A stretch of DNA of 64,000 bases from Microbacterium sp. (GCF_003248605.1 NZ_QFPF01000001.1:1-64000), one strand, 5' to 3'; positions 40,502 through 49,318 are shown, counted from the first letter of the stretch. Notes: generated from the sequence alone by a model not told the origin. A program made the numbers and translations.

Positions 40502-43026
40502 GGCGTCACCAGAGACGGAGTCGACAGCACCGCTTCGCGTCGGTCGGGGCGCTCGGGGAGGGTCTTGCGGAACTTTCCGATCCGGCCGCGCTGGTCACGA
40601 ACCAGGCCCTCACCGCGCCGCTCAGGGGCGACCTTGCCGTCCGGGCCGAGCGGCGACAGATCCTCGGTGACCACCTGGACCATCGCCGGGTCTGCAGGCT
40701 CGCCGGTCAACCACTCGATCGCGCGGCGCGCCAGCTCCTTGTCGGTCTGACGCATCACGTAGCGGGTCTTGATGAGACCTCGAGTCTTGGTGTCGCCGAA
40801 GTCAGCGGGGTCGTGCGATCCCAAGCCGAAGAACGCGCGGTTGCGTCGACCTTCGCGAAGTCCGATGAGGAGCTCGCGAGCGCCCTCGGGTGACGCGGTG
40901 ATGTGGTGTGTCTCGTCGAAGTAGGCTCCGGCGAGCTCTCCGGTGTTCATGAAACAGACGGCGCGGGTAATGCCCATGAGCATCGCGTACATCGACCGAC
41001 CGACGATCTTTTCCAGGGGCATCTCGTCGAAGAGGTGCTGATGCTCGAGCTCGGCGGCGTCCGGGAGGACCAGGCCATGGGTGAGGAACACGAATGCCCG
41101 CGAGGACAGGTCGACGGCACGGAGCCCGTCGTTGAACAGGACCTCGCCAAGATCCTTCGCGGAAACCAGGTTGATCAGACCCGCAAGCTCATCGGTCTCG
41201 GGCGAGTTGAAGGTGGCAACATGCTTCTCCAGTGCTCGGAGGCTGGTCAGCCCGTGCTCGGCGGCGTAGTCGGGCTCGAGGAGGCGACCCAACATGACAC
41301 CGCGGCTGTCGCGGGCGCGGATGCCGAGCATCGTGGAGAACAGGCTTTGCACCATGCGGGCACCGACCCGAGGTCCGAAGACCCGCAGCGGGTCCAGCGA
41401 GTACTCGGGGGCGATCAGGTCAACGACGGTCGTCGAGTCGGGGCGCAGACTGCGGGCGAAGGCCGCATACTCCATGGTCTCTGTGCGGTCGATCGCGACG
41501 ACGCGGCCGTTGCGGTCGACCGTGTCGCCCATGTCGCATTTGAGGAGCACGCTCTTACCGGCGCCGAGCTCGGCGACCACGCCGAAGCTGGCGCTGGTGT
41601 CGGCCTGGATACTGCCGTCCGCGTCGCGGAGGATCGGGGTGTGGCGTGCGGTGCTGATGTTCTCGCCGAAGCGGGCGCCCTTCTCGTCTCCGAGCTCGTT
41701 GCTGGAAAGCGGCACTCCGGTCGCGAACTCCCGGCCGGTCGTGATTTGGGTGAGCTCACGGACGATGCGCCCAGTGGGTGTGCCGGGGATCATCGCCCAC
41801 CAGAGCTCCTCCTGACCGCCCAGGGGTGCCTCGAGGAGGAAGTCGGCGCGCTTGTACTCGTCTGCCACGAATCGGCCCTTGGCCTTCGCGAGGTCGGCGG
41901 TATCCGCCCCCACAGCGAACAGCACCGTCGCCTGAACCTCGACCTCCTTGTCGGAGCGGTTGAGGGAGGCGTGGTACGCCGCCAGGGTCTCTGCGATCTC
42001 GCCGAGGTCGGATCCGCCGCCGGTGATCGTGGCAGTGCCCTCCTGATGCTTGTACTGCTCCTCGAGGGCGGTTTCGGCCTTCTTGTTGCGACGCTTGACC
42101 TCGTCGGCGCCGGTGACGGTGAAACGGATCCCCCAGTCGACGTCGAGGGGGAACTGGTCGACGTGTGAGATCCACTCGACGCCGGGCGAGACCCAGCCGG
42201 CCTTGGGCGCGGCGACCATGGCCTGCACCACCTGGTAGGACGACGTTTCGTCCGCGTAGGGGCTGTGCACCTTGAGGTAGCGGCGCTTGAACGGGAGGAA
42301 CTGCTGCCCGGACTTGGGGGCGATGTCACTCTGCCCGCCCTCGTCGAGCCATGGGTTCGGCATCGCGGAAGGCATCTGGAAGTGCGCGAGCTCGTCGGCG
42401 CCGAATCCGTCCTCGGTACCCTCGGCGGGCGGGACAGGGGCGGCGAGGTCTGCGGAGAGGCCGCGCTGCTGTGAGTGAAGGGCGATCCAGATCTGCTCGG
42501 CGGGCGTTGCGCAGGTCGGCTGGAACGCGGCGGGGATGCGGACCTCGATCTCCTTGGCCATCCGCGCAGCCGCGGCGATCTCGGAGTCGGTAGGCAGCTG
42601 ACGGGGAAGAGCCAACGTGTCTCGCAGCTTGGTGTCGGCGGCGCGCAGTGCCGACATCGCGCGCGCCTTCATCGAACCGGCCGCGAGCGGGACCGAGAAC
42701 CAGAACGCGCGCGTTCCGAGCGGGATCTGCTCGAGCGCGTCCAGGGTCAGCTCGACCTCGCGTGCCCAGTCGGGGCACTCGTCGATGCGAACCCCGTCCA
42801 GCATCCGCTCCACGATCGACACCGGGTCCAGGTCAGCGCACAGCCCCAGCAGCAGCCCCTCGCCCCGGTGGGCCTGGAAAAGTGCCTGGTGGTGCGCCTT
42901 GACGAGCTGCTTTGCGGCCGCGGTGGCGTAGGCATACGGGAGCGGCTGCAGCCGCCACGTTGCCCAGACCACGCCCGAGCGGGTCCACATCAGGTTGCTC
43001 GTCATCGCTGTTGCCGGAATCTGCAT
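40498..43026 (-). CDS. virB4: VirB4-like T4SS ATPase
   Basis: An 842-residue protein. Walker A is VAELGAGKSVLLKCDMGD near residue 488. Walker B region is LAGAYFDETHHITASPEGAR, followed by the sensor FFGLGSHDPADFGDTKTRGL. The N-terminal VirB4 domain is present (SGVVWATWRLQPLPYAYATA). It energises T4SS assembly and substrate transfer. The start at 43026 gives the longest frame; an ATG seven codons later is possible. Confidence 0.88.
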   Translation of the reverse strand: MQIPATAMTSNLMWTRSGVVWATWRLQPLPYAYATAAAKQLVKAHHQALFQAHRGEGLLLGLCADLDPVSIVERMLDGVRIDECPDWAREVELTLDALEQIPLGTRAFWFSVPLAAGSMKARAMSALRAADTKLRDTLALPRQLPTDSEIAAAARMAKEIEVRIPAAFQPTCATPAEQIWIALHSQQRGLSADLAAPVPPAEGTEDGFGADELAHFQMPSAMPNPWLDEGGQSDIAPKSGQQFLPFKRRYLKVHSPYADETSSYQVVQAMVAAPKAGWVSPGVEWISHVDQFPLDVDWGIRFTVTGADEVKRRNKKAETALEEQYKHQEGTATITGGGSDLGEIAETLAAYHASLNRSDKEVEVQATVLFAVGADTADLAKAKGRFVADEYKRADFLLEAPLGGQEELWWAMIPGTPTGRIVRELTQITTGREFATGVPLSSNELGDEKGARFGENISTARHTPILRDADGSIQADTSASFGVVAELGAGKSVLLKCDMGDTVDRNGRVVAIDRTETMEYAAFARSLRPDSTTVVDLIAPEYSLDPLRVFGPRVGARMVQSLFSTMLGIRARDSRGVMLGRLLEPDYAAEHGLTSLRALEKHVATFNSPETDELAGLINLVSAKDLGEVLFNDGLRAVDLSSRAFVFLTHGLVLPDAAELEHQHLFDEMPLEKIVGRSMYAMLMGITRAVCFMNTGELAGAYFDETHHITASPEGARELLIGLREGRRNRAFFGLGSHDPADFGDTKTRGLIKTRYVMRQTDKELARRAIEWLTGEPADPAMVQVVTEDLSPLGPDGKVAPERRGEGLVRDQRGRIGKFRKTLPERPDRREAVLSTPSLVTP

Positions 43027-43040
43027 CGTCGTCTCGTTTC

Positions 43041-43139
43041 TCAGTCGGTCGGCGTGGCCAGCAGCAGATCGCGACCGCCGCTGAGGGGTGCCGTGATCGG
43101 CGTGCCGCCGAGGATGGGGAGGAGGGCTGAGTAGCTCAT
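43041..43139 (-). CDS. 32-codon ORF in the T4SS operon
   Basis: MSYSALLPILGGTPITAPLS followed by GGRDLLLATPTD. The ATG at 43139 is two bases after the stop of the PrgI/TcpE-like gene, and the stop is 14 bases before the VirB4 start, so it fills the gap exactly. No family is known. The operon spacing supports it. The lack of a ribosome site counts against it. Confidence 0.4.
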   Translation of the reverse strand: MSYSALLPILGGTPITAPLSGGRDLLLATPTD

Positions 43140-43141
43140 GG

Positions 43142-43717
43142 TCAGTTGCCTCCTCGGGCTTGCTGCAGCAGGCGCTCGACGCCGCTGACCGCGTGTGCGG
43201 GTGCGTGCGTCGGCAGCGGCGTCGAGCGCGGCTGCAGGACCGGTTGCGCCACGACGGGCGCTTCCGGTGCGGGTGCGGTGTTCTCGCTGTCAGGGCGGGC
43301 GAGCGTGGCTCCGACCGGCTCGGCGATCGTTGTTCCGCCGCCTGCGAAGTGGGGTGGGCGAACCCGCATGGTCACTCCGCGGTAGCGGCCGGCTGCGGGG
43401 CGGGTCATCGCGGACATGCCGCTGGTGATGATGCTCAGCAGGTTCCGGCGTGTGGCCGGGATCCTTCCGGCTCCCCACGCTGCTCCCCAGGACACGAAGG
43501 CAGCGACGGGAATGTCGACGATCGGAGAGCCAGTCCCCCACACGCTCTGCGTCATCAGCGCGACGACCAGGACGATCGCCAGGACGACGCCCTGCGTCAG
43601 CGTGTAGGGGCCCCCGGGGATCTTCGTGCCGTCGTGGAGACGGCCGATGAACTTTGGGAACCGGCGGCTGCGCGTGTAGAAGCGCGCAACCTCTCTCTCT
43701 TCGTCGCGATCGGCCAC
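43142..43717 (-). CDS. PrgI/TcpE-like T4SS membrane protein
   Basis: 191 residues starting at GTG 43717 with AAGGGG five bases upstream. A basic head (REVARFYTRSRRFPKFIGRL) precedes two spans (LTQGVVLAIVLVVALMTQSV and VDIPVAAFVSWGAAWGAGRI), then RRNLLSIITSGMSAM and a disordered Pro-rich tail. The size and two-span layout fit PrgI/TcpE proteins, which sit beside VirB4 in Gram-positive conjugation operons. Confidence 0.7.
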   Translation of the reverse strand: MADRDEEREVARFYTRSRRFPKFIGRLHDGTKIPGGPYTLTQGVVLAIVLVVALMTQSVWGTGSPIVDIPVAAFVSWGAAWGAGRIPATRRNLLSIITSGMSAMTRPAAGRYRGVTMRVRPPHFAGGGTTIAEPVGATLARPDSENTAPAPEAPVVAQPVLQPRSTPLPTHAPAHAVSGVERLLQQARGGN

Positions 43718-43726
43718 GTTCGCCCC

Positions 43727-44050
43727 TTACGCGACCAGCCGGTAGACCGTGTCGCCGGCCGCGGTGGTGGTCTCGTTGAGCACCAGGACGTCCGCCGGAG
43801 CTGCGATCTGGTGGATCGTCACTCCGATGGCGTCGACAGTCTCGGTCTGGATGAGGCCCATGACCCACTCGCCACCGCCGGCGGCGAGGAACATGGCCAG
43901 GCCGCACGCGATGCCGGTGATGATGGTCGTCGCCATGGCGAACCGCACCTTGGCGGCGACGACGAAGAAGATCACTGCTGCTGCGAGAAACACGACCGCC
44001 CGGAAAGCAGTCGTCGCATCAGCGGTGATCCCGTTGATCCAATCGAACAT
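43727..44050 (-). CDS. Pilin-like (VirB2-type) T4SS small membrane protein
   Basis: 107 residues with two or three spans (AFRAVVFLAAAVIFFVVAAK, MATTIITGIACGLAMFLAAG) and a polar C-terminus. ATG 44050 has AGGAAC upstream. The small two-span form at this operon position recalls VirB2/TcpD-like subunits. No sequence signature confirms it. Confidence 0.6.
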   Translation of the reverse strand: MFDWINGITADATTAFRAVVFLAAAVIFFVVAAKVRFAMATTIITGIACGLAMFLAAGGGEWVMGLIQTETVDAIGVTIHQIAAPADVLVLNETTTAAGDTVYRLVA

Positions 44051-44066
44051 GGTTGGTGTTCCTTTC

Positions 44067-45056
44067 TTAGTTGCCGTTACCGGACGGTGTCGGCGTGGGG
44101 GTTGTCGATCCCTTGTCGGAGACCGCTTGCGGTGCAAGATCAATGGCGCTGACCTCCCAGCGGGAGGCACGCGCGGTGAGGGTGAGTGTGTATGTCGAGG
44201 TCACTTGCTGGTCCAGCGGGCTCAGCAGTGAGACGGTCGCGAGCACCTTGAGGGTGTCGCCGTCGCTCGGGTTCTTCGTGGGCGTCAGGTCTGACCGCAG
44301 CTCCTCGACGTTGACCATCACGTAGGGGGCGGGCGAGATCGCCACGAAGGATGTGTCCGGGGCGCTGTATCGGGACAGGTCGCCCGAGCCGGCAAGGTAC
44401 GCGCCGAGGAACGCTGACACCGTCTCCGCGGACGGGTCAGAGGATCCGATGGTCTGCTTGTAGACCAGCGACGTCGTCTTGCCTTGGACGGGAGCGGAGA
44501 TCTGGGCCGGGAGACCGACTGCCCGCACCGTGTCTCCGTTGACCGCGATCGCGACCTGGAAGTAGCGGCGCGGCCAGCTCGTCGTGCTGGTGTCGTCGGT
44601 GTCCGTCACTGACAGCTCCTTGATGTTCGCCGCCACGACGACGTTGACGAAGTCCGAGCCGTCGACGGGCGTGATGGAGACCACGGACAGGTCGCGGTAC
44701 TCCCAGGCCGTGACCGAGAGCTGCCGCAGCGCCGCCAGGTCGACGTAGGTAGCCAGGTCGCCCGGCGCGTCCTTTGTCGCGCTCAGCCACGAGGAGACGA
44801 AGCCCTCCGCGTAACCGCCGGCAGCCTGCTGCTGCGTGCTCAGCCCCGCTGCCTGCGCCTCGGGCGCTGCGGCAACGACGGGCGCCGGACGTGCGGCCGC
44901 GGCGAACAGCGCGATGGGTCCACACGCGATCGCGGCGAACAGGAGTGCGGACAGCACCTTGCCGCCCAGCTGCCGACCGTGGGTCCAGCTGCTCCCCTGT
45001 GCCGGGACGGTCTTCGTCTCCTTGGCTGGCTTCGACGTCTTCTCGCGGCGCGCCAT
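44067..45056 (-). CDS. TcpC-like conjugation protein
   Basis: A 329-residue protein with a Lys-rich cytoplasmic head, one span (VLSALLFAAIACGPIALFAA) and an extracellular part with two NTF2-like repeats (AEGFVSSWLSATKDAPGDLA, TVSAFLGAYLAGSGDLSRYS). This is the TcpC/VirB8-like design of Gram-positive T4SS. ATG 45056 overlaps the stop of the gene upstream. It is the assembly scaffold on the outer face of the membrane. Confidence 0.82.
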   Translation of the reverse strand: MARREKTSKPAKETKTVPAQGSSWTHGRQLGGKVLSALLFAAIACGPIALFAAAARPAPVVAAAPEAQAAGLSTQQQAAGGYAEGFVSSWLSATKDAPGDLATYVDLAALRQLSVTAWEYRDLSVVSITPVDGSDFVNVVVAANIKELSVTDTDDTSTTSWPRRYFQVAIAVNGDTVRAVGLPAQISAPVQGKTTSLVYKQTIGSSDPSAETVSAFLGAYLAGSGDLSRYSAPDTSFVAISPAPYVMVNVEELRSDLTPTKNPSDGDTLKVLATVSLLSPLDQQVTSTYTLTLTARASRWEVSAIDLAPQAVSDKGSTTPTPTPSGNGN

Positions 45057-45292
45057 TATGCAGCTCCTCCCACTCGCAGCTGCGCCACCCGCAGAGCTGC
45101 CGGCACCGCTGCCGAGAGCTCCTCAACCGCCTTCACCACGCGGCCATGCGTGGAGGGGTCGAAGGGTGCGTCGAGGGTGCTCGCCACCGCTTCCTCGAAC
45201 CCCTGGCGCGCACGGATCGCGCGTGCAGCGTCGGGCTTGAATCCTTCCCACATGGCGTCGTCGGCGCTGTCTGCGGTGCTGCTCTCGCTCAC
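45056..45292 (-). CDS. Unknown small protein, first gene of the T4SS operon
   Basis: 78 residues from GTG 45292 (SESSTADSADDAMWEGFKPD, ARAIRARQGFEEAVASTLDA, VVKAVEELSAAVPAALRVAQ), helical and soluble. A longer open frame upstream would cross the promoter motif at 45347-45378 and is rejected. The stop overlaps the TcpC-like start. Function is unknown. As the first gene of an eight-gene transfer operon it may be an accessory or regulatory factor. Confidence 0.65.
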   Translation of the reverse strand: MSESSTADSADDAMWEGFKPDAARAIRARQGFEEAVASTLDAPFDPSTHGRVVKAVEELSAAVPAALRVAQLRVGGAA

Positions 45293-45346
45293 GTTTCTGT
45301 CCCTTCCGCGGAGTCCTGATGCCTCCCGACCAACGGGGGCATATCT

Positions 45347-45378
45347 GTATAGGCCGGGTTTTCGGCCCTTCGCGGACA
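45347..45378 (-). promoter_or_regulatory. Shared transfer/pilus promoter motif, copy B
   Basis: Minus strand TGTCCGCGAAGG-N11-GGCCTATAC, identical at all 21 fixed positions to copies A and C. It ends 54 bases before the GTG at 45292. It probably drives the whole leftward T4SS operon (45292 down to 37211), where the gene gaps are 0-16 bases. Confidence 0.75.
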
Positions 45379-45497
45379 TCGCGGATCGAAGAAATCTTGC
45401 GTGGATATTGCGCCCATGCAGCGAGGCATGGAAACCACCCCTGACCAAGCGTTTACAGCATCGGATCGTGACTCAGACCCCCCGAAGCCAGCATCCG

Positions 45498-45525
45498 CCG
45501 GCCGGGCACTCTGCGGCCCGGCCGG
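45498..45525 (+). other. Leader hairpin 1 of the sigma-like gene
   Basis: Perfect 10-bp stem CCGGCCGGGC (45498-45507) with 45516-45525 and an 8-base loop. It lies 80 bases before the start codon at 45605, inside the divergent intergenic region. Confidence 0.6.
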
Positions 45526-45562
45526 AACTTTCCAGGATCTGAACCAGGGGTGCTGAGGAACG

Positions 45563-45598
45563 TGGCCCTTCGTCAACCGACGTCACGACGAAGGGCCA
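45563..45598 (+). other. Leader hairpin 2, abutting the start codon
   Basis: Perfect 12-bp stem TGGCCCTTCGTC (45563-45574) with 45587-45598. The 12-base loop contains the palindrome GACGTC. It ends six bases before the ATG at 45605, where a ribosome site would normally be. This could be a terminator/attenuator or a translational switch. Confidence 0.65.
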
Positions 45599-45604
45599 TT
45601 TCTC

Positions 45605-46369
45605 ATGACTGCTTGGGCGAAGACATCACCTCTTGCCGACCAGCTGTTCGACGAGTGGAACAGCTTCCACTCCCACACCACTCACCACTTCGGAACGCTC
45701 GGCGAGCTGACCGGCGATGAGGCCGTGAACCTCATCCGGCAGCCGCAAGCTCCCGAACAGCGCGACGCGCTCTTGCTCGAGCTGCTCACCCGCGAGCACG
45801 CCGGCGATACCTTCGCCGGCCGCGTCCTGCTCAAGTCGTTCATGCCTCTCGCGCTGCGGCTGCCGAGCAGCTGCAGCAGCATGCGCAGCCTGTGGCAGCA
45901 CTCCCCCGCCGACGCCCGCACCGCGACGATCGGCGTGCTCTGGGAGGTCATTCACACCTACCCGCTCGAGCGCTCCCGCTCCGTCTCCGGAAACATCCGT
46001 CTCGAGACGATCAAGAACCTCGGAGTCTGGTTCGGCAGCGAGCACAGCGTTGACGCGATGCCGATCGAGGACGAGCTGCTCGAGAAGATCGCAGGCCCCG
46101 ACGAGAGCGACGACGTCTTCCGGGATCTGGTGACGATCCTCACCTGGGCGATCGACTCCGGCACCCTCCGCCGTGACGAGGTCCAGCTGCTTGCACGCAT
46201 CGAGCTCGCAGAGGGTGACCCCGGTGTGGCGCGTGAGGAAGCAGCGGCCGAGCTCGGCGTCAGCCGGGAGACGCTCAACCGCCGAGTGTGCCGAATCCGC
46301 ACCAAGCTCATGCAGGCCGTCAGCGGCGACATGGAGGCCAAGGTCTCCTACGCCCCGCGCCGCAGCTGA
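45605..46369 (+). CDS. Sigma-70-like HTH transcriptional regulator
   Basis: A 254-residue protein. The C-terminal region 4-like HTH reads AREEAAAELGVSRETLNRRV followed by CRIRTKLMQAV. The N-terminal 200 residues are helical (LITWAIDSGTLRRDEVQLLA is similar in pattern) without clear sigma region 2. It is divergent from the T4SS operon and could recognise the shared promoter motif. There is no ribosome site; the ATG sits directly after a strong hairpin. The next in-frame Met is far downstream, so this start is retained. A terminator follows at 46458-46494. Confidence 0.72.
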   Translation: MTAWAKTSPLADQLFDEWNSFHSHTTHHFGTLGELTGDEAVNLIRQPQAPEQRDALLLELLTREHAGDTFAGRVLLKSFMPLALRLPSSCSSMRSLWQHSPADARTATIGVLWEVIHTYPLERSRSVSGNIRLETIKNLGVWFGSEHSVDAMPIEDELLEKIAGPDESDDVFRDLVTILTWAIDSGTLRRDEVQLLARIELAEGDPGVAREEAAAELGVSRETLNRRVCRIRTKLMQAVSGDMEAKVSYAPRRS

Positions 46370-46457
46370 GCCAACCCGCCATCCAGGGGGAAGCGCAGTC
46401 GACGAGTCGAGCGCGCCCCACAGGCCGGAGCACACTCACCGCTCCGCCCCCCCAGAC

Positions 46458-46494
46458 AGACAGGGCCTCTGGATGGCCCCCAGGGGCCCTGTCT
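46458..46494 (+). terminator. Terminator of the sigma-like gene
   Basis: A 15-bp stem with one G-T pair: AGACAGGGCCTCTGG (46458-46472) with 46480-46494, a 7-base loop, then TCCCCTC. It is 88 bases after the stop at 46369. Confidence 0.8.
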
Positions 46495-47224
46495 TCCCCT
46501 CCGCCTCACTCGGAGCCCTCCTCATGGCCGAAATCGCCTCAGCAGGCCGCACGGGCCCGCTTACGCCCGCATCCATCGTTTGGATGCCCCGCCACGACTC
46601 CCCTACCAGCCCTCGCGACATGGCGCACTCCACCATCGCCAGCGCGGCGCCACACACGCGCTACCCCGCCGCAATGCTCTGCGCTGTACCCTCGCAGCAA
46701 CGTCGCGATAGCCTCCGCCACTCCCCCGCCAGATCACCGCATCACTCGCGCGATACGCTGGGCCACCCCCGCGCCACACCCGCGCTAATCATCCGCAATA
46801 ACATACGCAATACTCGCGCTAGCACATCGCCCTACCCGCGCATGATGTTGCGCTCTAACCTGCGCACTACTAGCGCGAGTCTGTCGCCTGTACAGCCCTT
46901 TGATTGCGCTTGGCCTGTGCCTGTACGTCGCCACTCTGGCGCGGGCCATCGCGCAGATAGAGCGCAAGTACGTGCGCACTGCATGCGCGGTCATTGCTCC
47001 ATTAGCGCGCACCTAGTGCACGGCTCTAGCGCGACTGAATCGCAACCTCTAGCGCATGCGTCGCGCACGACACGCGCGATTGTTGTTGCATATAGGCGTG
47101 AATGTGACGCTATACTGGCGCCCATGAACCCGCCACAGTTGCCCCATACCCGCGCCACACATCCGCACATCGCGCGCTCGACTGGCGCGACCGCTGTCAA
47201 CACCCTCATCCGTGGAGGCCGATC
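46495..47224. repeat. Repeat-rich non-coding region, candidate centromere/origin
   Basis: 730 bases before parA with no credible gene. From about 46680 the sequence is full of GCGC words. TAGCGC occurs at about 46871, 47003, 47027 and 47050 in one orientation and GCGCTA at 46782 and 46815 in the other. The last three are 23-24 bases apart, about two helical turns. It also holds the 14-base match (46773-46786) to the region at 36510-36523. In type Ib partition loci the centromere is a set of such repeats just upstream of parA, bound by an RHH protein. Confidence 0.6.
47111..47116 (+). promoter_or_regulatory. Probable -10 box of parA
   Basis: TATACT, 108 bases before the parA start, in a locally AT-rich spot within the GCGC-rich region. 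No convincing -35 is at the normal distance. A TTGTTG lies 23 bases upstream. Confidence 0.45.
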
Positions 47225-47899
47225 GTGAGAATCATCGGCGTCTGCAACCAGAAGGGCGGGGTGGGCAAGACCACCACCGTCATGAACCTCGCGGCCGCGC
47301 TGTCCCGCGCCAACAATGTGCTCGTGGTCGACGTCGACCCGCAGCAGTCCGCAGCACGCTGGGCCGAGCGAGCGGGGGATGACCTTCCGTTCGACTTCGC
47401 AGCCGACGTCGATCCCAACAACATCATGGGATTGCGTGACCTCGACGGCTACGACATCGTCCTCGTCGACACGCCTGGCAGCCATGAGAACACCGGCGTC
47501 CTCACCGCAGTCCTGCAGGTCGCCGACTTCATCGTCCTGCCGCTGGAAGCCGCCACCATGGCGATCGAGTCGGTCGCGGACACCTTGGTCGAGCACATCA
47601 TCCCGACCGGGGTGCCCTACCGACTCCTGCTGAACAAGATCGACACCCGCCGCGGCGGTCGGCGACTCGAGGACTGGGAAGAGCAGCTCGACACCGTCGA
47701 GTTCATCGAGGGGCAGATCGGACTCCCGCGTTTCCAGCGTCACATTCGTCTGTCCGCGAGCGTCGAGGACGCTCCCTTCGACGGCAAGGTCGTCACGCAG
47801 TACACCGATTCCCGCAAGAACCAAGCAGCGATCTCCGACTACACCAGTGTCGCGTTGGAGCTCACGTCGCTGTGGGCCAACCAGATGAAGGAGGCCTGA
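47225..47899 (+). CDS. parA: ParA-family partition ATPase
   Basis: 224 residues, the size of type Ib (no N-terminal HTH) ParA proteins. The deviant Walker A is [20 protein letters not shown] with the signature Lys. Walker A' and B are [16 protein letters not shown] and [13 protein letters not shown] 47225 has GGAGG seven bases upstream. The RHH gene follows by one base. It segregates the replicon through the repeats upstream. Confidence 0.92.
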   Translation: MRIIGVCNQKGGVGKTTTVMNLAAALSRANNVLVVDVDPQQSAARWAERAGDDLPFDFAADVDPNNIMGLRDLDGYDIVLVDTPGSHENTGVLTAVLQVADFIVLPLEAATMAIESVADTLVEHIIPTGVPYRLLLNKIDTRRGGRRLEDWEEQLDTVEFIEGQIGLPRFQRHIRLSASVEDAPFDGKVVTQYTDSRKNQAAISDYTSVALELTSLWANQMKEA

Positions 47900-47900
47900 C

Positions 47901-48500
47901 ATGGCTCGTCAGGATCTCGGAAAACTCACCCGCCGCACCGCGCCGACGCCGGCTCCCGCAGAACCCGTGGAGCCCCCCGTCGACCAGGCTCCGCCCCCGG
48001 AGCCCGCCCCTGCAGCGGCGGTCGAACCCGCGGCCGCTCCTGCGAAGAAGCAGGCGCCGCGCAAGCAGCCGACTCGCACGACCCGCACGGAGGACGAAGA
48101 CGGGGGAGAGGGGGAGGAGCGGGAGACCGCGACCAAGGGCGTCCCCGTCCACCTTCCGGTCCCGCTGAACGACCGCCTGCAGGCGTACATGGCCAAGACG
48201 CGCAAGAGCCACCAGACGGTCCTCCTGGACGCCGTCTCGGCTACCTATAAGCGTCTTCCTGAACTGATCCGCCAGGCCACCGCCGGCGGAGAAGAGACTG
48301 ACGAGGACTGGACGGATCTGTTCAACAGGCAGAAGCGTCCCGCCCCCGTCTCCGACGCGGGGCCCCGCGTGAAGCACACCGTGCGCGTTGCCCCGTCATA
48401 CCGCGCGATCCTCGATCGCGTCACCGCTGAACTCGATGCTCCCTCCCGGAACTTCGTCATCATCACCGCCTACGAGGCATTCCTTCCGCCTCTCGACTAG
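47901..48500 (+). CDS. RHH-type partition/DNA-binding partner of ParA
   Basis: 199 residues: a long Pro/Ala-rich head, then GVPVHLPVPLNDRLQAYMAK TR and HQTVLLDAVSATYKRLPELI, a strand-helix-helix ribbon-helix-helix pattern. The C-terminal half repeats the theme (KHTVRVAPSYRAILDRVTAE). ATG 47901 has AAGGAGG upstream. It is the expected centromere-binding ParB of a type Ib system, likely binding the repeats upstream of parA. Confidence 0.75.
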   Translation: MARQDLGKLTRRTAPTPAPAEPVEPPVDQAPPPEPAPAAAVEPAAAPAKKQAPRKQPTRTTRTEDEDGGEGEERETATKGVPVHLPVPLNDRLQAYMAKTRKSHQTVLLDAVSATYKRLPELIRQATAGGEETDEDWTDLFNRQKRPAPVSDAGPRVKHTVRVAPSYRAILDRVTAELDAPSRNFVIITAYEAFLPPLD

Positions 48501-48545
48501 ACGGTGCGGTGTCCAGCTACAGCAGAAGACCAGCTGTCGCTACAG

Positions 48546-48563
48546 CGGTATATGAGACACTCA
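48546..48563 (+). repeat. ATATGAGACACTC element, copy 2
   Basis: CGGTATATGAGACACTCA, identical over 18 bases to 53324-53341 and over 13 to 27402-27414. It is 56 bases before the CpaB-like gene that opens the Tad locus. Confidence 0.55.
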
Positions 48564-48619
48564 CCGGACTGCTTAGACACCTACCCCACATCCGCCCCAC
48601 GATGAAGGACTGACCTCCA

Positions 48620-49312
48620 ATGACCACCACCACTGACCGCAAGAGCAAGCGCACGAAAGAGACCACCGAGCCGGGCGAGCAGAAGCAAGGACTCACTCCT
48701 GCAGTCCTGCAGCCGACGAAGTCTCGCCGGCGCCCCGCGATCATCGCCCTCGGCATCGCGCTTGTCCTCCTCGGCGGAATCGGCGTGTGGTGGGTCACCA
48801 CGAACCTCACCCGCACCGTCAGCGTCATGGCGACCAGCGTCGACGTCTCGCGCGGGGAGACGATCACCACGGACGACCTCACGACCATCCAGCTCGCCGG
48901 CGGGCAGCAGGTCGACGCGGTCTCCGCCGCGGATGCCGCCGACCTCGTCGGAACCACCGCGCTGGTCGACCTGCCCGCCGGCACCCTCATCACGTCGGCC
49001 AACACCGGCGACACCCTCGCGGTGCCGGCCGGCTCCTCGATCGTGGGCGTCACGCTCACCCAGGCGCAGATGCCCGGCTACCAGCTCGCAGCAGGCGACA
49101 AGGTCCGTGTCGTTGAGACCCCCGTCACTCAGGGAGACCCGCCCGTCGAGACCCCCAAGAGCTTCAACGCCACGGTGTTCACCGCCACCTACGACACTGA
49201 GACCCAGGTGTGGGTTGTCGACCTGGTCGTGCCGAACCGTGAAGCACCCGACATCGCCGCTCGTGCCGCCACCGGCCGCGTCGCGCTGGTCATCGACTCG
49301 ACGGGGGAGTGA
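48620..49312 (+). CDS. cpaB: SAF-domain (CpaB/RcpC-like) Tad pilus protein
   Basis: 230 residues. A Lys-rich head, one span (PAIIALGIALVLLGGIGVWW) and a SAF domain (VDVSRGETITTDDLTTIQLA, VDLPAGTLITSANTGDTLAV). In actinobacterial Tad loci this protein opens the operon. It stands on the outer face of the membrane and may stabilise pilus assembly through the wall. The next gene is six bases downstream. Confidence 0.85.
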   Translation: MTTTTDRKSKRTKETTEPGEQKQGLTPAVLQPTKSRRRPAIIALGIALVLLGGIGVWWVTTNLTRTVSVMATSVDVSRGETITTDDLTTIQLAGGQQVDAVSAADAADLVGTTALVDLPAGTLITSANTGDTLAVPAGSSIVGVTLTQAQMPGYQLAAGDKVRVVETPVTQGDPPVETPKSFNATVFTATYDTETQVWVVDLVVPNREAPDIAARAATGRVALVIDSTGE

Positions 49313-49318
49313 CCCCGC

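Noticed and set aside
46680-47110. CRISPR array reading of the GCGC-rich repeats
   Set aside because: Repeat units are only 6-9 bases, occur on both strands and have irregular spacing. No cas genes are present.
46288-47219. Overlapping plus-strand frames between the sigma-like gene and parA
   Set aside because: They extend from shadows of the sigma-like gene through a terminator into the repeat region. Low-complexity Ser/Pro/Arg translations, no ribosome sites.
47225-48500. Canonical chromosomal parS (TGTTTCACGTGAAACA) near parA
   Set aside because: Not seen. The partner is an RHH protein, which uses short direct repeats.
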